NCBI GenBank assembly: GCA_947449735.1
Contig: CANFTB010000022.1
Span: 1-64,000, forward strand
Origin: Chthoniobacteraceae bacterium
GTDB taxonomy: Bacteria; Verrucomicrobiota; Verrucomicrobiia; Chthoniobacterales; Chthoniobacteraceae
DNA: 64,000 bases
Direction: 5' to 3'
The notes under the pieces were generated by a model, which was given only the letters and a program-made list of their open reading frames with translations, was not told where the DNA came from and did not search any database. The translations under genes were made by a program, and so were the position numbers. Each line of letters starts with the position of its first letter. Position 1 is the first letter of the stretch. This document shows positions 1-7,631 of this stretch, piece after piece.

Positions 1-162
1 CATAGCCTCCGCCACCGCCCCCACCCGAACGACAAACTCGAGGGCCTCGGCAAAGCTTGAAAAACTGCGCCACGTCTCTATGGCGCCTTCCCTGAGCGCC
101 CAGCTCGGCAACTGCGTAAGCGCCAATGTCACTTCCTGGGCCCCCATCGGTTGCTCTTTCAT
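1..162 (-). CDS. 4a-hydroxytetrahydrobiopterin dehydratase (pterin-4a-carbinolamine dehydratase), N-terminal part
   Basis: Reading the minus strand from the ATG at 162 gives 54 codons that run off the left edge without a stop. The peptide has the start of the PCD/DCoH fold: a LPSWALREGAIETWRSF stretch followed by FAEALEFVVRVGAVAEA. This matches the family pattern W..... I.R.F.F..F..A..F...VA..AE that precedes the catalytic His-His-Pro. The His-His-Pro itself lies outside the window. The enzyme dehydrates 4a-hydroxytetrahydropterins in pterin recycling; in bacteria without aromatic amino acid hydroxylases its role is less certain. The assignment rests on this pattern alone. Confidence 0.8.
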   Translation of the reverse strand, partial: MKEQPMGAQEVTLALTQLPSWALREGAIETWRSFSSFAEALEFVVRVGAVAEAM

Positions 163-264
163 AGGTCACAATAATCTATCGGGCGACGCTCCCCACTACC
201 AGAAATCTCCCGAAGCACCGGAAATCCGCCTGCCGGCCGGCAGATTTCCCTCACCCCGCTTTCA

Positions 265-653
265 ATGACGAGCTACATAGCCGTTGGAAAAGCGCACAAG
301 GACCGTGCACGCACCCAGGCAATTCAATGCCGGGGTGCGATCGACCAAGTCGCTGACAAAATCGACCAGCTTCTGTTTGAACGTTACACGGACGTCTAAG
401 CCTTCATTTTTCTCTAGGAAGCAGCGGCAGAGCCAAAAACGATCACCGAAACCGCCAAAACATTCACCAAATGTACGGGCCCTAACACCTGATGATACTC
501 GCAGACCCAGCGGCAAGATCATTGCAGTCAAAACAGTAGATGCGTAAAGAAAGACCATTGATTCGGCAGGCCTCACTCCAATGGGCGTACAGGGCGACCC
601 CTGGGTTCGATGAATGCATCAGCGGACGCTTCAAAGAGGGAGAGAGCAACGCG
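265..653 (+). pseudogene. Remnant of a methyl-accepting chemotaxis protein, N-terminal Cache sensor region
   Basis: From the ATG at 265 the frame reads QVADKIDQLLFERYTDV, a stretch typical of chemoreceptors whose Cache domain continues with DVQAF. Here it meets TAA at 397-399, and a TAG follows 18 bases later. Continuing past the stops gives EAAAEPKT and TFTKC. Matches then move between frames: MILADP at 492-509, SGKIIAVKTVDA from 509, a stop at 545-547, KTIDSAGL, and finally GFDECISGRFKEGES in the frame of the ATG at 540. These pieces occur in the order expected for one Cache domain, broken by at least three stops and two or more frameshifts. The transmembrane, HAMP and signalling parts are missing; CheW-like sequence begins directly at about 654. 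The call is by motif reading. Confidence 0.7.
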
Positions 654-935
654 GGTGATGGCGTAGTCCCCGTGATTGATCTCCGCAAACAAATAGGCAC
701 CCGCCACCTCCTCCCTTCCCATGAAGCCAGCGATCAGCCTCCGTGTATTCTGACCCTCCTTGAGGGGGCGATGGCTGGGATCCTCGTGGATCAAGTCCTC
801 AGCATACGCGACATTCCCGCCGATCGTTTCGAACCAGTAAAGGACGGAACGAAGCTCCCGGTATCACACGTCGTGTCCCTCGACGGCCGGATGGTGTCCG
901 TGCTCACGATCGACAGGCTGCTGCCTGCTGCCTGA
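540..935 (+). CDS. CheW-like C-terminal two thirds in a chimeric open frame, probable chemotaxis remnant
   Basis: This 131-codon frame is a chimera. Residues about 20-36 are the last piece of the broken chemoreceptor Cache domain. Residues about 39-131 are CheW-like: GVVPVIDLRKQIG, a strand pair around ILTLLEG, AGILVDQVLSIRDIP, VSHVVSLDGR and VLTIDRLL. CheW couples chemoreceptors to the CheA kinase. The first 50 or so residues of a normal CheW (about 150 residues), including strand 1 and the entry to the first barrel, are absent. A deletion that joined the receptor gene to cheW explains the layout. It may still be translated, but a functional adaptor is unlikely. No other chemotaxis gene is in the window. 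Confidence 0.6.
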   Translation: MRKERPLIRQASLQWAYRATPGFDECISGRFKEGESNAGDGVVPVIDLRKQIGTRHLLPSHEASDQPPCILTLLEGAMAGILVDQVLSIRDIPADRFEPVKDGTKLPVSHVVSLDGRMVSVLTIDRLLPAA

Positions 936-1161
936 CACCCGCTTCAGAATAATGCATTCCAACAAATAAGACTGGGCCTGGTTCTTGTTTTCCGCCCGAA
1001 CCCACCCCTGAAAGTGACAAAGCCGCCGATTCGTACTAGAACAAGAAACGGCGGGTTAAACGGAATACGCTTGCACCTTTAACGAGTCACAGCTATGCCC
1101 TCAACCCCGCTTTTACAAAATCCACCCGAGACCGCAGTACCGCAACGGATAAAATTCCCAT

Positions 1162-2067
1162 ATGCCCAAGCCCAAATCAGCCAAATCTGAAGGACAGGCA
1201 AAACGCGCTCAGGGTGCCGCTCCTGTAAAGAAGGCCGCTCCTGTAAAGAAGGCCGCTCCTGTAAAGAAGGCCGCTCCTGTAAAGAAGGCTGCTCCTGTAA
1301 AGAAGGCCGCTCCTGTAAAGAAGGCTGCTCCTGTAAAGAAGGCCGCTCCTGTAAAGAAGGCTGCTCCTGTAAAGAAGGCTGCTCCTGTAAAGAAGGCTGC
1401 TCCTGTGAAGAAGGCTGCTCCCGTGAAGAAGGCTGCTCCAGCTAAAGTCTTGGTTGCCGCTTCCGCGAAGAAGAAGGACCCAACCCAAAAGACTCCCGTG
1501 GTTCAAAAGGTCACGGCAAAGAAGAGCAAGTCATTGCCCGAGCCCAAGGTTGCGGAGCCAGCAGCCCCGAAAATCACGATGGCGAAAGGGTTGTCCCCCA
1601 CGGACCCGTGGGTTTTGCAGCAGAAAGATCGGATTTTCCAACTTCGCGACAGCATCCTTGAATCGATGCACGGTGTTGCAAAGGACACCCTTCGCTCAAG
1701 AGCTGAAGGTAGCGAGGCAAGCGCGTTTGGAATGCACCAAGCGGACGCAGGAAGCGATGCCTACGACCGTGACTTTGCCCTCTCGCTGTTGAGCCAGGAG
1801 CAGGACGCTCTCTACGAGATTGAAGAAGCCCTGAAGCGCATCGAACTCGGAACTTATGGAGTGTGCGAGATGAGCGGCAAATTGATCATCCGTCCCCGCC
1901 TTGAAGCATTGCCTTTCGCCCGATACACTGTCGAATGTCAGACTGAGGTCGAGCGTCAGAAAAAACTTCACAAGGCCCGGATGCCAGTCACCTCTCTCTT
2001 CGGACTCACCGATGAAGAAGCGGCCGAAAGTGAAGAAGAGGACCAACCAATCGATTCGAAAGAATAG
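1162..2067 (+). CDS. TraR/DksA-family regulator with Lys/Ala/Pro repeat tail
   Basis: The protein has 301 residues. Residues about 19-90 are twelve AAPVKK hexapeptides, giving a strongly basic tail like histone H1 C-termini. Residues about 150-285 form a DksA/TraR-type module: a helical part with DPWVLQQKDRIFQLRDSIL, then a degenerate finger around GVCEMSGKLI and ARYTVECQTE. Classical members carry two CxxC pairs; here only one Cys of each pair is visible, so zinc binding is doubtful. The end is acidic (ESEEEDQ). DksA proteins bind in the RNA polymerase secondary channel with ppGpp; the basic tail could add nucleic acid binding (inference). It lies upstream of rpmG and rpsR on the same strand with a 63-bp gap. 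Confidence 0.8.
   Translation: MPKPKSAKSEGQAKRAQGAAPVKKAAPVKKAAPVKKAAPVKKAAPVKKAAPVKKAAPVKKAAPVKKAAPVKKAAPVKKAAPVKKAAPVKKAAPAKVLVAASAKKKDPTQKTPVVQKVTAKKSKSLPEPKVAEPAAPKITMAKGLSPTDPWVLQQKDRIFQLRDSILESMHGVAKDTLRSRAEGSEASAFGMHQADAGSDAYDRDFALSLLSQEQDALYEIEEALKRIELGTYGVCEMSGKLIIRPRLEALPFARYTVECQTEVERQKKLHKARMPVTSLFGLTDEEAAESEEEDQPIDSKE
1216..1431 (+). repeat. Twelve tandem 18-bp repeats encoding AAPVKK
   Basis: The unit is GCYGCTCCTGTAAAGAAG. Twelve in-phase copies fill 216 bp exactly. Most copies differ only at the third position of the first Ala codon (GCC or GCT). The last two copies also have GTG for GTA and one CCC for CCT. Such near-identity at silent sites points to recent expansion or homogenisation, so copy number may vary between strains. 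Confidence 0.95.
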
Positions 2068-2130
2068 GCTGCCTCTTAATCCCTCGCGACTTTAGATATT
2101 TTCAAACCACCCTTAAACTAAAACTCCACC

Positions 2131-2304
2131 ATGGCACGCGACTTCATCATCCTTGAATGCACCGAGGCTCGTGCGGAAGGCAAATCCGTCTCCCGCTACA
2201 TCTCGACCCGCAACAAAAAGAGCCCCAACACACCAAACCGCCTCGAGAAGGTGAAATACAACCCCTTCCTGCGCCGCCGCACCGTGCACCGGGAAACCAA
2301 GTAA
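2131..2304 (+). CDS. rpmG: 50S ribosomal protein L33
   Basis: The 57-residue product begins [13 protein letters not shown] and contains [20 protein letters not shown] and [14 protein letters not shown], the L33 signature. Only one Cys (residue 10) is present, so this is the zinc-free (C-minus) form without the two CxxC pairs. It is a structural protein of the large subunit near the E site. It is followed 21 bp later by rpsR and probably shares its transcript. No Shine-Dalgarno sequence is seen before the ATG. Confidence 0.95.
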   Translation: MARDFIILECTEARAEGKSVSRYISTRNKKSPNTPNRLEKVKYNPFLRRRTVHRETK

Positions 2305-2325
2305 AAAGGCACCAGCCAAATTTAT

Positions 2326-2565
2326 ATGCAGCCCAAGACTCCAGCCCGCCGTTCCGCTTTCCGCCGCGCCAACAGAACAATGCCCCGCCGTCGCGTGGAC
2401 ATTTCTCTCGAGGCGATTGATTGGAAAAATCCGGATCTTCTCAAGAAATTCGTGACTGAAAACGGCAAGATTATTGCCCGTCGTCTGACGGGAATGCCGG
2501 CACACTACCACAGAAAGATCACACGTGAGATCAAGCGCTCCCGTCAGGCGCTGATGATGCGATAG
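2326..2565 (+). CDS. rpsR: 30S ribosomal protein S18
   Basis: The 79-residue protein carries the S18 core: an RRAN/RR-rich N-terminus, then DISLEAIDWKNPDLLKKFV, GKIIARRLTGMPAHYHRKI and REIKRSRQALMM. S18 pairs with S6 on the small-subunit platform close to the anti-Shine-Dalgarno region. It follows rpmG by 21 bp. The usual neighbours rpsF and ssb are not here. The 158 bp between rpsR and the sensor kinase hold nothing recognisable. Confidence 0.95.
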   Translation: MQPKTPARRSAFRRANRTMPRRRVDISLEAIDWKNPDLLKKFVTENGKIIARRLTGMPAHYHRKITREIKRSRQALMMR

Positions 2566-2723
2566 GCTGTCCCCTGCCCCATCAAGGGACTTCCCTCGGA
2601 AGCCATGAGAGTACAGACAGTAACCCTGCTGGCTCAGCTTCCGGGGCTGGGGGGGAAGATTGGCCCCTCCCTGTTTAGACGCGCCGCTCACTAGGCGATT
2701 CGCTTAGAAAAAGTCGGAACCGA

Positions 2724-5624
2724 TTGGTTTTCGTGAAGACACACCAACCGGACCCGGCGGAACTTAGGGCTTGGGACAGGGTTCCATGCCCTCTTTGGAT
2801 TGGCACGGCTGGAGGCGTTTGTGTTTTTGCAAACCAAGCCCTGTGCCGCCTTCTGAAGCTTTCCCCAGATCAAGTTTTAGGCACTTCTTGGCAGACACTG
2901 CTGCCATCCGCGGACAGGGAACCGGCTCTTCTGCGCCTCTCCACGCAAGCGCGCATCAGGACTCGTTTTCGGAACAAACTGAGGCTTGAGACCCACGGGC
3001 GGCTCAAGCTTCTTGAAGCACGCGCCGAGACCATCGGTCCGACCGCGGGAGACGACACGTTACTCCTGGTTTCGCTCGAAGAGATTGAAGTGCCGTCTGG
3101 CAGGCGCCAGTCAGGAGCTTTGGTCGAGGAAACACTCCGGCTGTGCTTCAACCACGCACCCATCGGAATAGGTTTTTTAGACCTGAAACTCCGTTTCGTT
3201 CACGCCAATCCGGCTCTGGCAAAACAGCTCACTGGAGTGGAGACCGAGATCGAAGGTGACTCGCTCTCCGAGGTCCTTCTCGGACGACTGCCTTCAGCTT
3301 CGCTTTGCGAAATCGAAAGGATCTGTACGGAAACCGTTTCAACGGGAAATCCCCACGCCCTGCATGGCTGGGCCTTGGGTGGCGATTCAGCAACCGAGCG
3401 CACCCATATCACTGATTGGGAGATCAGAAGGATTCAGACAACCGAGCAGATTCCGGTCGGCCTTCTGTTGACTGTCTCAGAAGTCACTCAACAAAAATTG
3501 GTGGAGGAGCGCCTGCGGCTGCTGGCGAGCATTCTCGAATCCACACCGGACTTCGTGGCGGTTCTTTCTCTCGAAGGCCGGGTACTGTACCTAAACAAAT
3601 CGGCCCGCGAAGTCGCCCAAATGAGGACGGAGCAGCCTCTTCAAGACCTGCACATCACAGACCTGCATCCCGACTGGGCAGCGCGCCTCGTCCAGGAGGA
3701 GGGACTTCCCACTGCACTCCGCGAGGGCATTTGGGAGGGAGAAACGTTGTTCCGCCGGGCGGGAGGAGACCCGGTTCCCGTCTCGCAGATTCTGTGTGCA
3801 CATCGAAACGCCTCCGGGCAGGTTGAGTTTTTATCCACTACGCTGCGGGACATAACAGAATCAACGGAGGTTCGCACACAGCTTGCTCAAGCCCACGGGA
3901 GTCTGGAGCAAAGGGTTCAAGAAAGAACCTCCGAACTGGCCACGGCCACGGCGCTGATCCGGGGACAGGCGCTGCGCCAGACGGCGGTGGCTGACCTGAG
4001 TGAGATAGCTCTGTCAGGATGCCCGCTTTTACAACTGCTCCACGAAAGTGCCGGAGCTGTAAAAGAGATTCTTCAGGTTGATTATACGATCATTCGCGAG
4101 CTTTCCTCGGAAACAGAGGAACTACAGTTGCGAGTCGCCGAAGGATGGACCGGCGGGCCGATTTCCCAAGCCATCCCCTGCAACAGGGAGAGCCCTTGCG
4201 GGCGGGCCGTCTTGGAAAAGGAGCCCTTGATGTTCCCCGATCTTGAAGGCGACTCCACCCTGCACTGCGAAAAAGAGCTCATGCGGGCGGGCTGCGTCAG
4301 TGCCATGGCGGCATCCATCTCACTGGGCACCGTCTCCTTCGGCGCACTATCAGTTTACACCCGTAGAAGAAGGGTCTTCAGCGACACAGACGTCCAATTT
4401 ATCCAGGCGGTTACCAACATCATAGCCACTTCCGTACAAAGGCAGAAGACAGAGGCGGGCATAGCCAGGTCGAGAGAGCAGGCGGAGGCCGCAAACGTGG
4501 CCAAGAGCGCCTTTCTTTCGCGAATGAGCCACGAGCTCCGCACCCCGTTGAATGCCATTCTGGGATTCGCGCAGCTCCTCAAAATGGAGGAACCCACACC
4601 GGGGCAGCTCGAAAGTATCGGCCACATTCACAGGGCCGGCAGGCACCTGCTCTCGCTCATTAACGAGGTACTCGAAGTTTCTCATATTGAGTCGGGGCGG
4701 CTGGAGCTAACCCTCGAACCGCTGGAATTAAACCGCTTCCTGTCCAACTGCGTCGAACTGATGCGCCCCATTGCCTCCAGCGGCGGAATCGACCTGCAGT
4801 TCATCGCTAGAGAAAAACCCTTTCATGTTCGCGCCGACAGACAGCGCCTGAACCAAGTCGTCCTCAACTTCCTTTCAAACGCCATCAAGTACAACAACGA
4901 GGGCGGCATGGTGCTCGTGAGCCTCAGGCAGACCACGGCGAGCGCACGCTTTGAGATCCGAGACACAGGCCCGGGAATCTCGCTTGAGAAACGTACCCAG
5001 CTTTTCAAACCCTTCGAGAGACTAGGGGCGGAAACAAGCAGCATCGAGGGCATGGGCATCGGCCTGGCGCTCTGCAAGGGACTACTGGAAGCCATGGGAG
5101 GCAGCATCGGTCTGGAAAGTCCGGACGGGGGCGGCTGTGTGTTCTGGGCGGAACTTCCCCTCGCGGACCCCGCGGACATTCCGCAATTGCGCATTGAAAG
5201 GTTGCCCAAAGAGCTAGTGCCGGGATCCTCGGACATAGGGGTTTCACGCACGAAAATTTTAGCCGTAGACTCGCATGACCTAGACCTGCAGCTTCTGGAA
5301 CAGTTACTGCACAGGAAGCAACCTGACGCCGAACTGCTCAGCGCGATGCAAGGTGACATCGGATTGGAACTCGCGAAGGAACACCGCCCCAGCCTCATCC
5401 TGCTCGACGCCGATCTCCCGGACATGTCTGCGGAGGCTTTTCTTACAAAACTCCGCTCCATTTTTTCTCTCAAGAGAACACCAGTGGTGCTTTTTGGCAT
5501 CGATTCTAACACCTCGAAGATGAGGCGCCTCTCCGAGGATTTTGAGACCCATATTCTATTAAAACCCTATGCTCCGGAGGATCTTTTAAGTCTGATGCGC
5601 TCGCTTCTGAAGATTTCCAAATGA
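2724..5624 (+). CDS. Hybrid sensor histidine kinase (three PAS, GAF, HisKA, HATPase, degenerate receiver)
   Basis: A 966-residue cytoplasmic-type kinase with no membrane segment. Domains by reading: PAS (about 19-122), PAS (138-265), PAS (266-385), a short coiled coil with LEQRVQERTSEL (about 390-415), GAF (425-580), and a dimerisation domain with phosphoacceptor His603 in SRMSHELRTPLNAILGFAQ. An ATPase domain follows, with N-box NFLSNAIKYN, G1 DTGPGIS and G2 GMGIGLAL (about 700-820). The C-terminal receiver (848-966) keeps Asp895 (LLDADLPDMS) and the Lys in LLKPY. Its acidic pocket reads VDSHD rather than VDD, and the usual Thr/Ser switch position reads LFGID. The TTG start at 2724 is the furthest upstream; GTG 2733 is the alternative. 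The signal and partner are unknown. Confidence 0.9.
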   Translation: MVFVKTHQPDPAELRAWDRVPCPLWIGTAGGVCVFANQALCRLLKLSPDQVLGTSWQTLLPSADREPALLRLSTQARIRTRFRNKLRLETHGRLKLLEARAETIGPTAGDDTLLLVSLEEIEVPSGRRQSGALVEETLRLCFNHAPIGIGFLDLKLRFVHANPALAKQLTGVETEIEGDSLSEVLLGRLPSASLCEIERICTETVSTGNPHALHGWALGGDSATERTHITDWEIRRIQTTEQIPVGLLLTVSEVTQQKLVEERLRLLASILESTPDFVAVLSLEGRVLYLNKSAREVAQMRTEQPLQDLHITDLHPDWAARLVQEEGLPTALREGIWEGETLFRRAGGDPVPVSQILCAHRNASGQVEFLSTTLRDITESTEVRTQLAQAHGSLEQRVQERTSELATATALIRGQALRQTAVADLSEIALSGCPLLQLLHESAGAVKEILQVDYTIIRELSSETEELQLRVAEGWTGGPISQAIPCNRESPCGRAVLEKEPLMFPDLEGDSTLHCEKELMRAGCVSAMAASISLGTVSFGALSVYTRRRRVFSDTDVQFIQAVTNIIATSVQRQKTEAGIARSREQAEAANVAKSAFLSRMSHELRTPLNAILGFAQLLKMEEPTPGQLESIGHIHRAGRHLLSLINEVLEVSHIESGRLELTLEPLELNRFLSNCVELMRPIASSGGIDLQFIAREKPFHVRADRQRLNQVVLNFLSNAIKYNNEGGMVLVSLRQTTASARFEIRDTGPGISLEKRTQLFKPFERLGAETSSIEGMGIGLALCKGLLEAMGGSIGLESPDGGGCVFWAELPLADPADIPQLRIERLPKELVPGSSDIGVSRTKILAVDSHDLDLQLLEQLLHRKQPDAELLSAMQGDIGLELAKEHRPSLILLDADLPDMSAEAFLTKLRSIFSLKRTPVVLFGIDSNTSKMRRLSEDFETHILLKPYAPEDLLSLMRSLLKISK

Positions 5625-5873
5625 GCTTTGAACACCACCGTTCGGCGGTTGTCGCAAGGCGCGTGCGCAGGCGTATGCTCCTCAAAAACCATTATCACCA
5701 GTATTCCTTCCAACCCCGCCCCAGCGGCACCGGACCACTGCGTCAGCCGCGACATTCGCTTCGCCTCCTGCACGCTCTCCGTTTGCGGTTTCCCTCAAAC
5801 GAAGGGCGCGATATGATAGCTTCGAGCGAATTTTTTCCATCCCAGTGCCAAAGCAGCCCGCCCGCTTGCCGCC

Positions 5874-6803
5874 ATGATTGAAGTCGTCAACCTAACCAAA
5901 CGCTACCCCGGGTTCACCGCAGTTCGTGACATCTCGTTCGAAGTTGCGAAGGGCGAAATCGTGGGGTTTTTAGGACCGAACGGCGCAGGGAAAAGCACCA
6001 CCATGCGCATCCTATCGGGGTACCTACCGCCGACCTCCGGAACGGTGAGAATAGCCGGATTCGACGTATTTGAGCAGTCCATTCAAGCCCGGAGCCACAT
6101 CGGCTATCTGCCTGAAAACACCCCGATGTACCATGACATGCGCGTGCACGAGTATCTGCGCTACCGGGCGGCGTTGAAGGGAGTGGAATCCTCTCAAATC
6201 AAAGAGCGCGTCGGGGACGTTCTTGAAATGTGCGATCTTCTAGAAAAGGAACGCGCTATCATCGGCACCCTGTCAAAGGGGCAGCGACAGCGTGTCGGCC
6301 TTGCTGACGCCATGGTCCACGACCCCGACCTTCTCATTCTGGACGAGCCGACCATCGGTCTCGACCCAAATCAAATCCGGCAAGTCCGCGAGCTCATCAA
6401 AAACCTGGCAAACCGCCGCACCGTGCTGGTCTCCACCCACATCCTTCCGGAGGTGGAGATCATGTGCTCCCGGGTGATCGTCATCCACAAGGGGCGGATC
6501 CGCGCCTCGGACACCGCCGACAATCTTCTCAAACAGCACCGCTCCGCTGGAGAAGTGCGACTGGAACTCGACGGCCAGCCCGAGAATGCGAAGGAAATTT
6601 TAGCGGCCATTAAGGGAGTCAAAGACGTTTCGGAGAAGAAACTGGACTCCGGCGCCCTCTATCAACTCCGCACAGACGCCGACTCCGAACCCATTTCCGC
6701 AGTGTTGCAGGCGGCGAGAGACAATCACTGGCAGGTGCAGGCCATCGAACGCAAAAAGCCGACACTGGAGGACGTTTTCGTCGACCTCACCCAAGGCGAC
6801 TGA
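5874..6803 (+). CDS. ABC transporter ATP-binding protein, GldA/NatA type
   Basis: The 309-residue protein has Walker A GPNGAGKST at residues 34-42, the signature LSKGQRQRVGLADAM, Walker B LLILDEPTIGLDP and an H-loop STHILPEVE. The C-terminal 80 residues form the accessory domain common to ABC-2 exporter ATPases. It is the first gene of a four-gene set (ATPase, ABC-2 permease, GldG-like, DUF4340) with gaps of about 53, 19 and 76 bp. It powers transport of an unidentified substrate across the inner membrane. In Bacteroidota the related GldAFG set is linked to gliding, but gliding is not implied here. The 249 bp upstream, after the kinase gene, contain no convincing gene. Confidence 0.9.
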   Translation: MIEVVNLTKRYPGFTAVRDISFEVAKGEIVGFLGPNGAGKSTTMRILSGYLPPTSGTVRIAGFDVFEQSIQARSHIGYLPENTPMYHDMRVHEYLRYRAALKGVESSQIKERVGDVLEMCDLLEKERAIIGTLSKGQRQRVGLADAMVHDPDLLILDEPTIGLDPNQIRQVRELIKNLANRRTVLVSTHILPEVEIMCSRVIVIHKGRIRASDTADNLLKQHRSAGEVRLELDGQPENAKEILAAIKGVKDVSEKKLDSGALYQLRTDADSEPISAVLQAARDNHWQVQAIERKKPTLEDVFVDLTQGD

Positions 6804-6856
6804 GACCCGCGTGCCAGCATCCCGAAGCGGCCTGCCACCAACCAGGATTTCAAACC

Positions 6857-7612
6857 ATGCGCACTTTCATCACTCTGCTCAGCAGGGAAATCAAAAGCTT
6901 TCTCCACTCTCCAATCGCCTACGTGGTGCTTTTCTTTTTTCTGATCGCGAGCGGCTTTAATTTCTATTCCGGGCTCTCCTTTCTCAACCAGAGCCCGTCG
7001 GAGGTCACCGTTGTCGAGGCCGCCTTTAACACCGTTCTTTTCTGGTTCCCCTTCGTGCTGATTTTCCCACTCATCACCATGCGCACCTACGCGGATGAGT
7101 TCCGCATGGGAACCATCGAAACGCTCGCAACCGCTCCCGTCAGCGACTGGCAGATTGTCTTTTCCAAGTTTTTCGGCGCCCTCGCATTCTACATCCTGCT
7201 TTGGGCTCCGAGTTTTCTTTATTTCATCGCCTTCAAACAAATTACGGGCAAAGAGGCGGCCCTCGCGGCCGGGGCGTACGGCGGCAGCTACCTGCTGCTC
7301 GTTCTGCTCGGCGCCTTTTACGTCTCCCTCGGATGCCTCGCTTCGGCCCTTACCAACGAACAAATCAACGCCGCAATCATGACGTTTGTCGCGATCTTCG
7401 GCTTTTTCGTCACCGGCCTGCTGGGGTTCATTCTCAGCTCCCCAAGCCAGGCGGTTCGGGACGTCATCGCCTACTTCTCCGCCGTCGAACACATGGCGGA
7501 CTTCTCGCGGGGCATCATCGATAGCCGGCCCGTGATTTGGTATCTTTCAATGACCTCCCTGGTCCTTTTCATCAACCTCCAGGTCTTCCAGTACAGGAAG
7601 TGGAGGGCCTGA
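6857..7612 (+). CDS. ABC-2 type permease, GldF-like
   Basis: The 251-residue integral membrane protein starts MRTFITLLSREIKSFLHSPIAY, the standard N-terminus of ABC-2/GldF permeases, and has about six hydrophobic segments (near residues 18-40, 55-75, 105-130, 145-170, 175-200 and 225-245). It contains the conserved RTYADEFRMGTIETLATAPV just after the second segment. It is the membrane partner of the ATPase encoded 53 bp upstream. The substrate cannot be read from the sequence. Confidence 0.88.
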   Translation: MRTFITLLSREIKSFLHSPIAYVVLFFFLIASGFNFYSGLSFLNQSPSEVTVVEAAFNTVLFWFPFVLIFPLITMRTYADEFRMGTIETLATAPVSDWQIVFSKFFGALAFYILLWAPSFLYFIAFKQITGKEAALAAGAYGGSYLLLVLLGAFYVSLGCLASALTNEQINAAIMTFVAIFGFFVTGLLGFILSSPSQAVRDVIAYFSAVEHMADFSRGIIDSRPVIWYLSMTSLVLFINLQVFQYRKWRA

Positions 7613-7631
7613 GGCTCAGAATTCGTCTGCC

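Noticed and set aside
1022-1054. CCGCCG...CGGCGG inverted repeat before the dksA-like gene
   Set aside because: Six-base stem with a 20-base loop and no T run; likely chance.
1216-1431. Regular short repeats that could be taken for a CRISPR array
   Set aside because: There are no spacers; the 18-bp units are contiguous, in frame and encode AAPVKK.
2113-2691. A 192-codon minus-strand frame over rpmG and rpsR
   Set aside because: It is antisense to two certain ribosomal protein genes.
5621-5881. An 86-codon frame between the kinase and the ABC ATPase gene
   Set aside because: Composition is Arg/His/Ser-rich as in shadow frames and it overlaps both neighbours; no motif.
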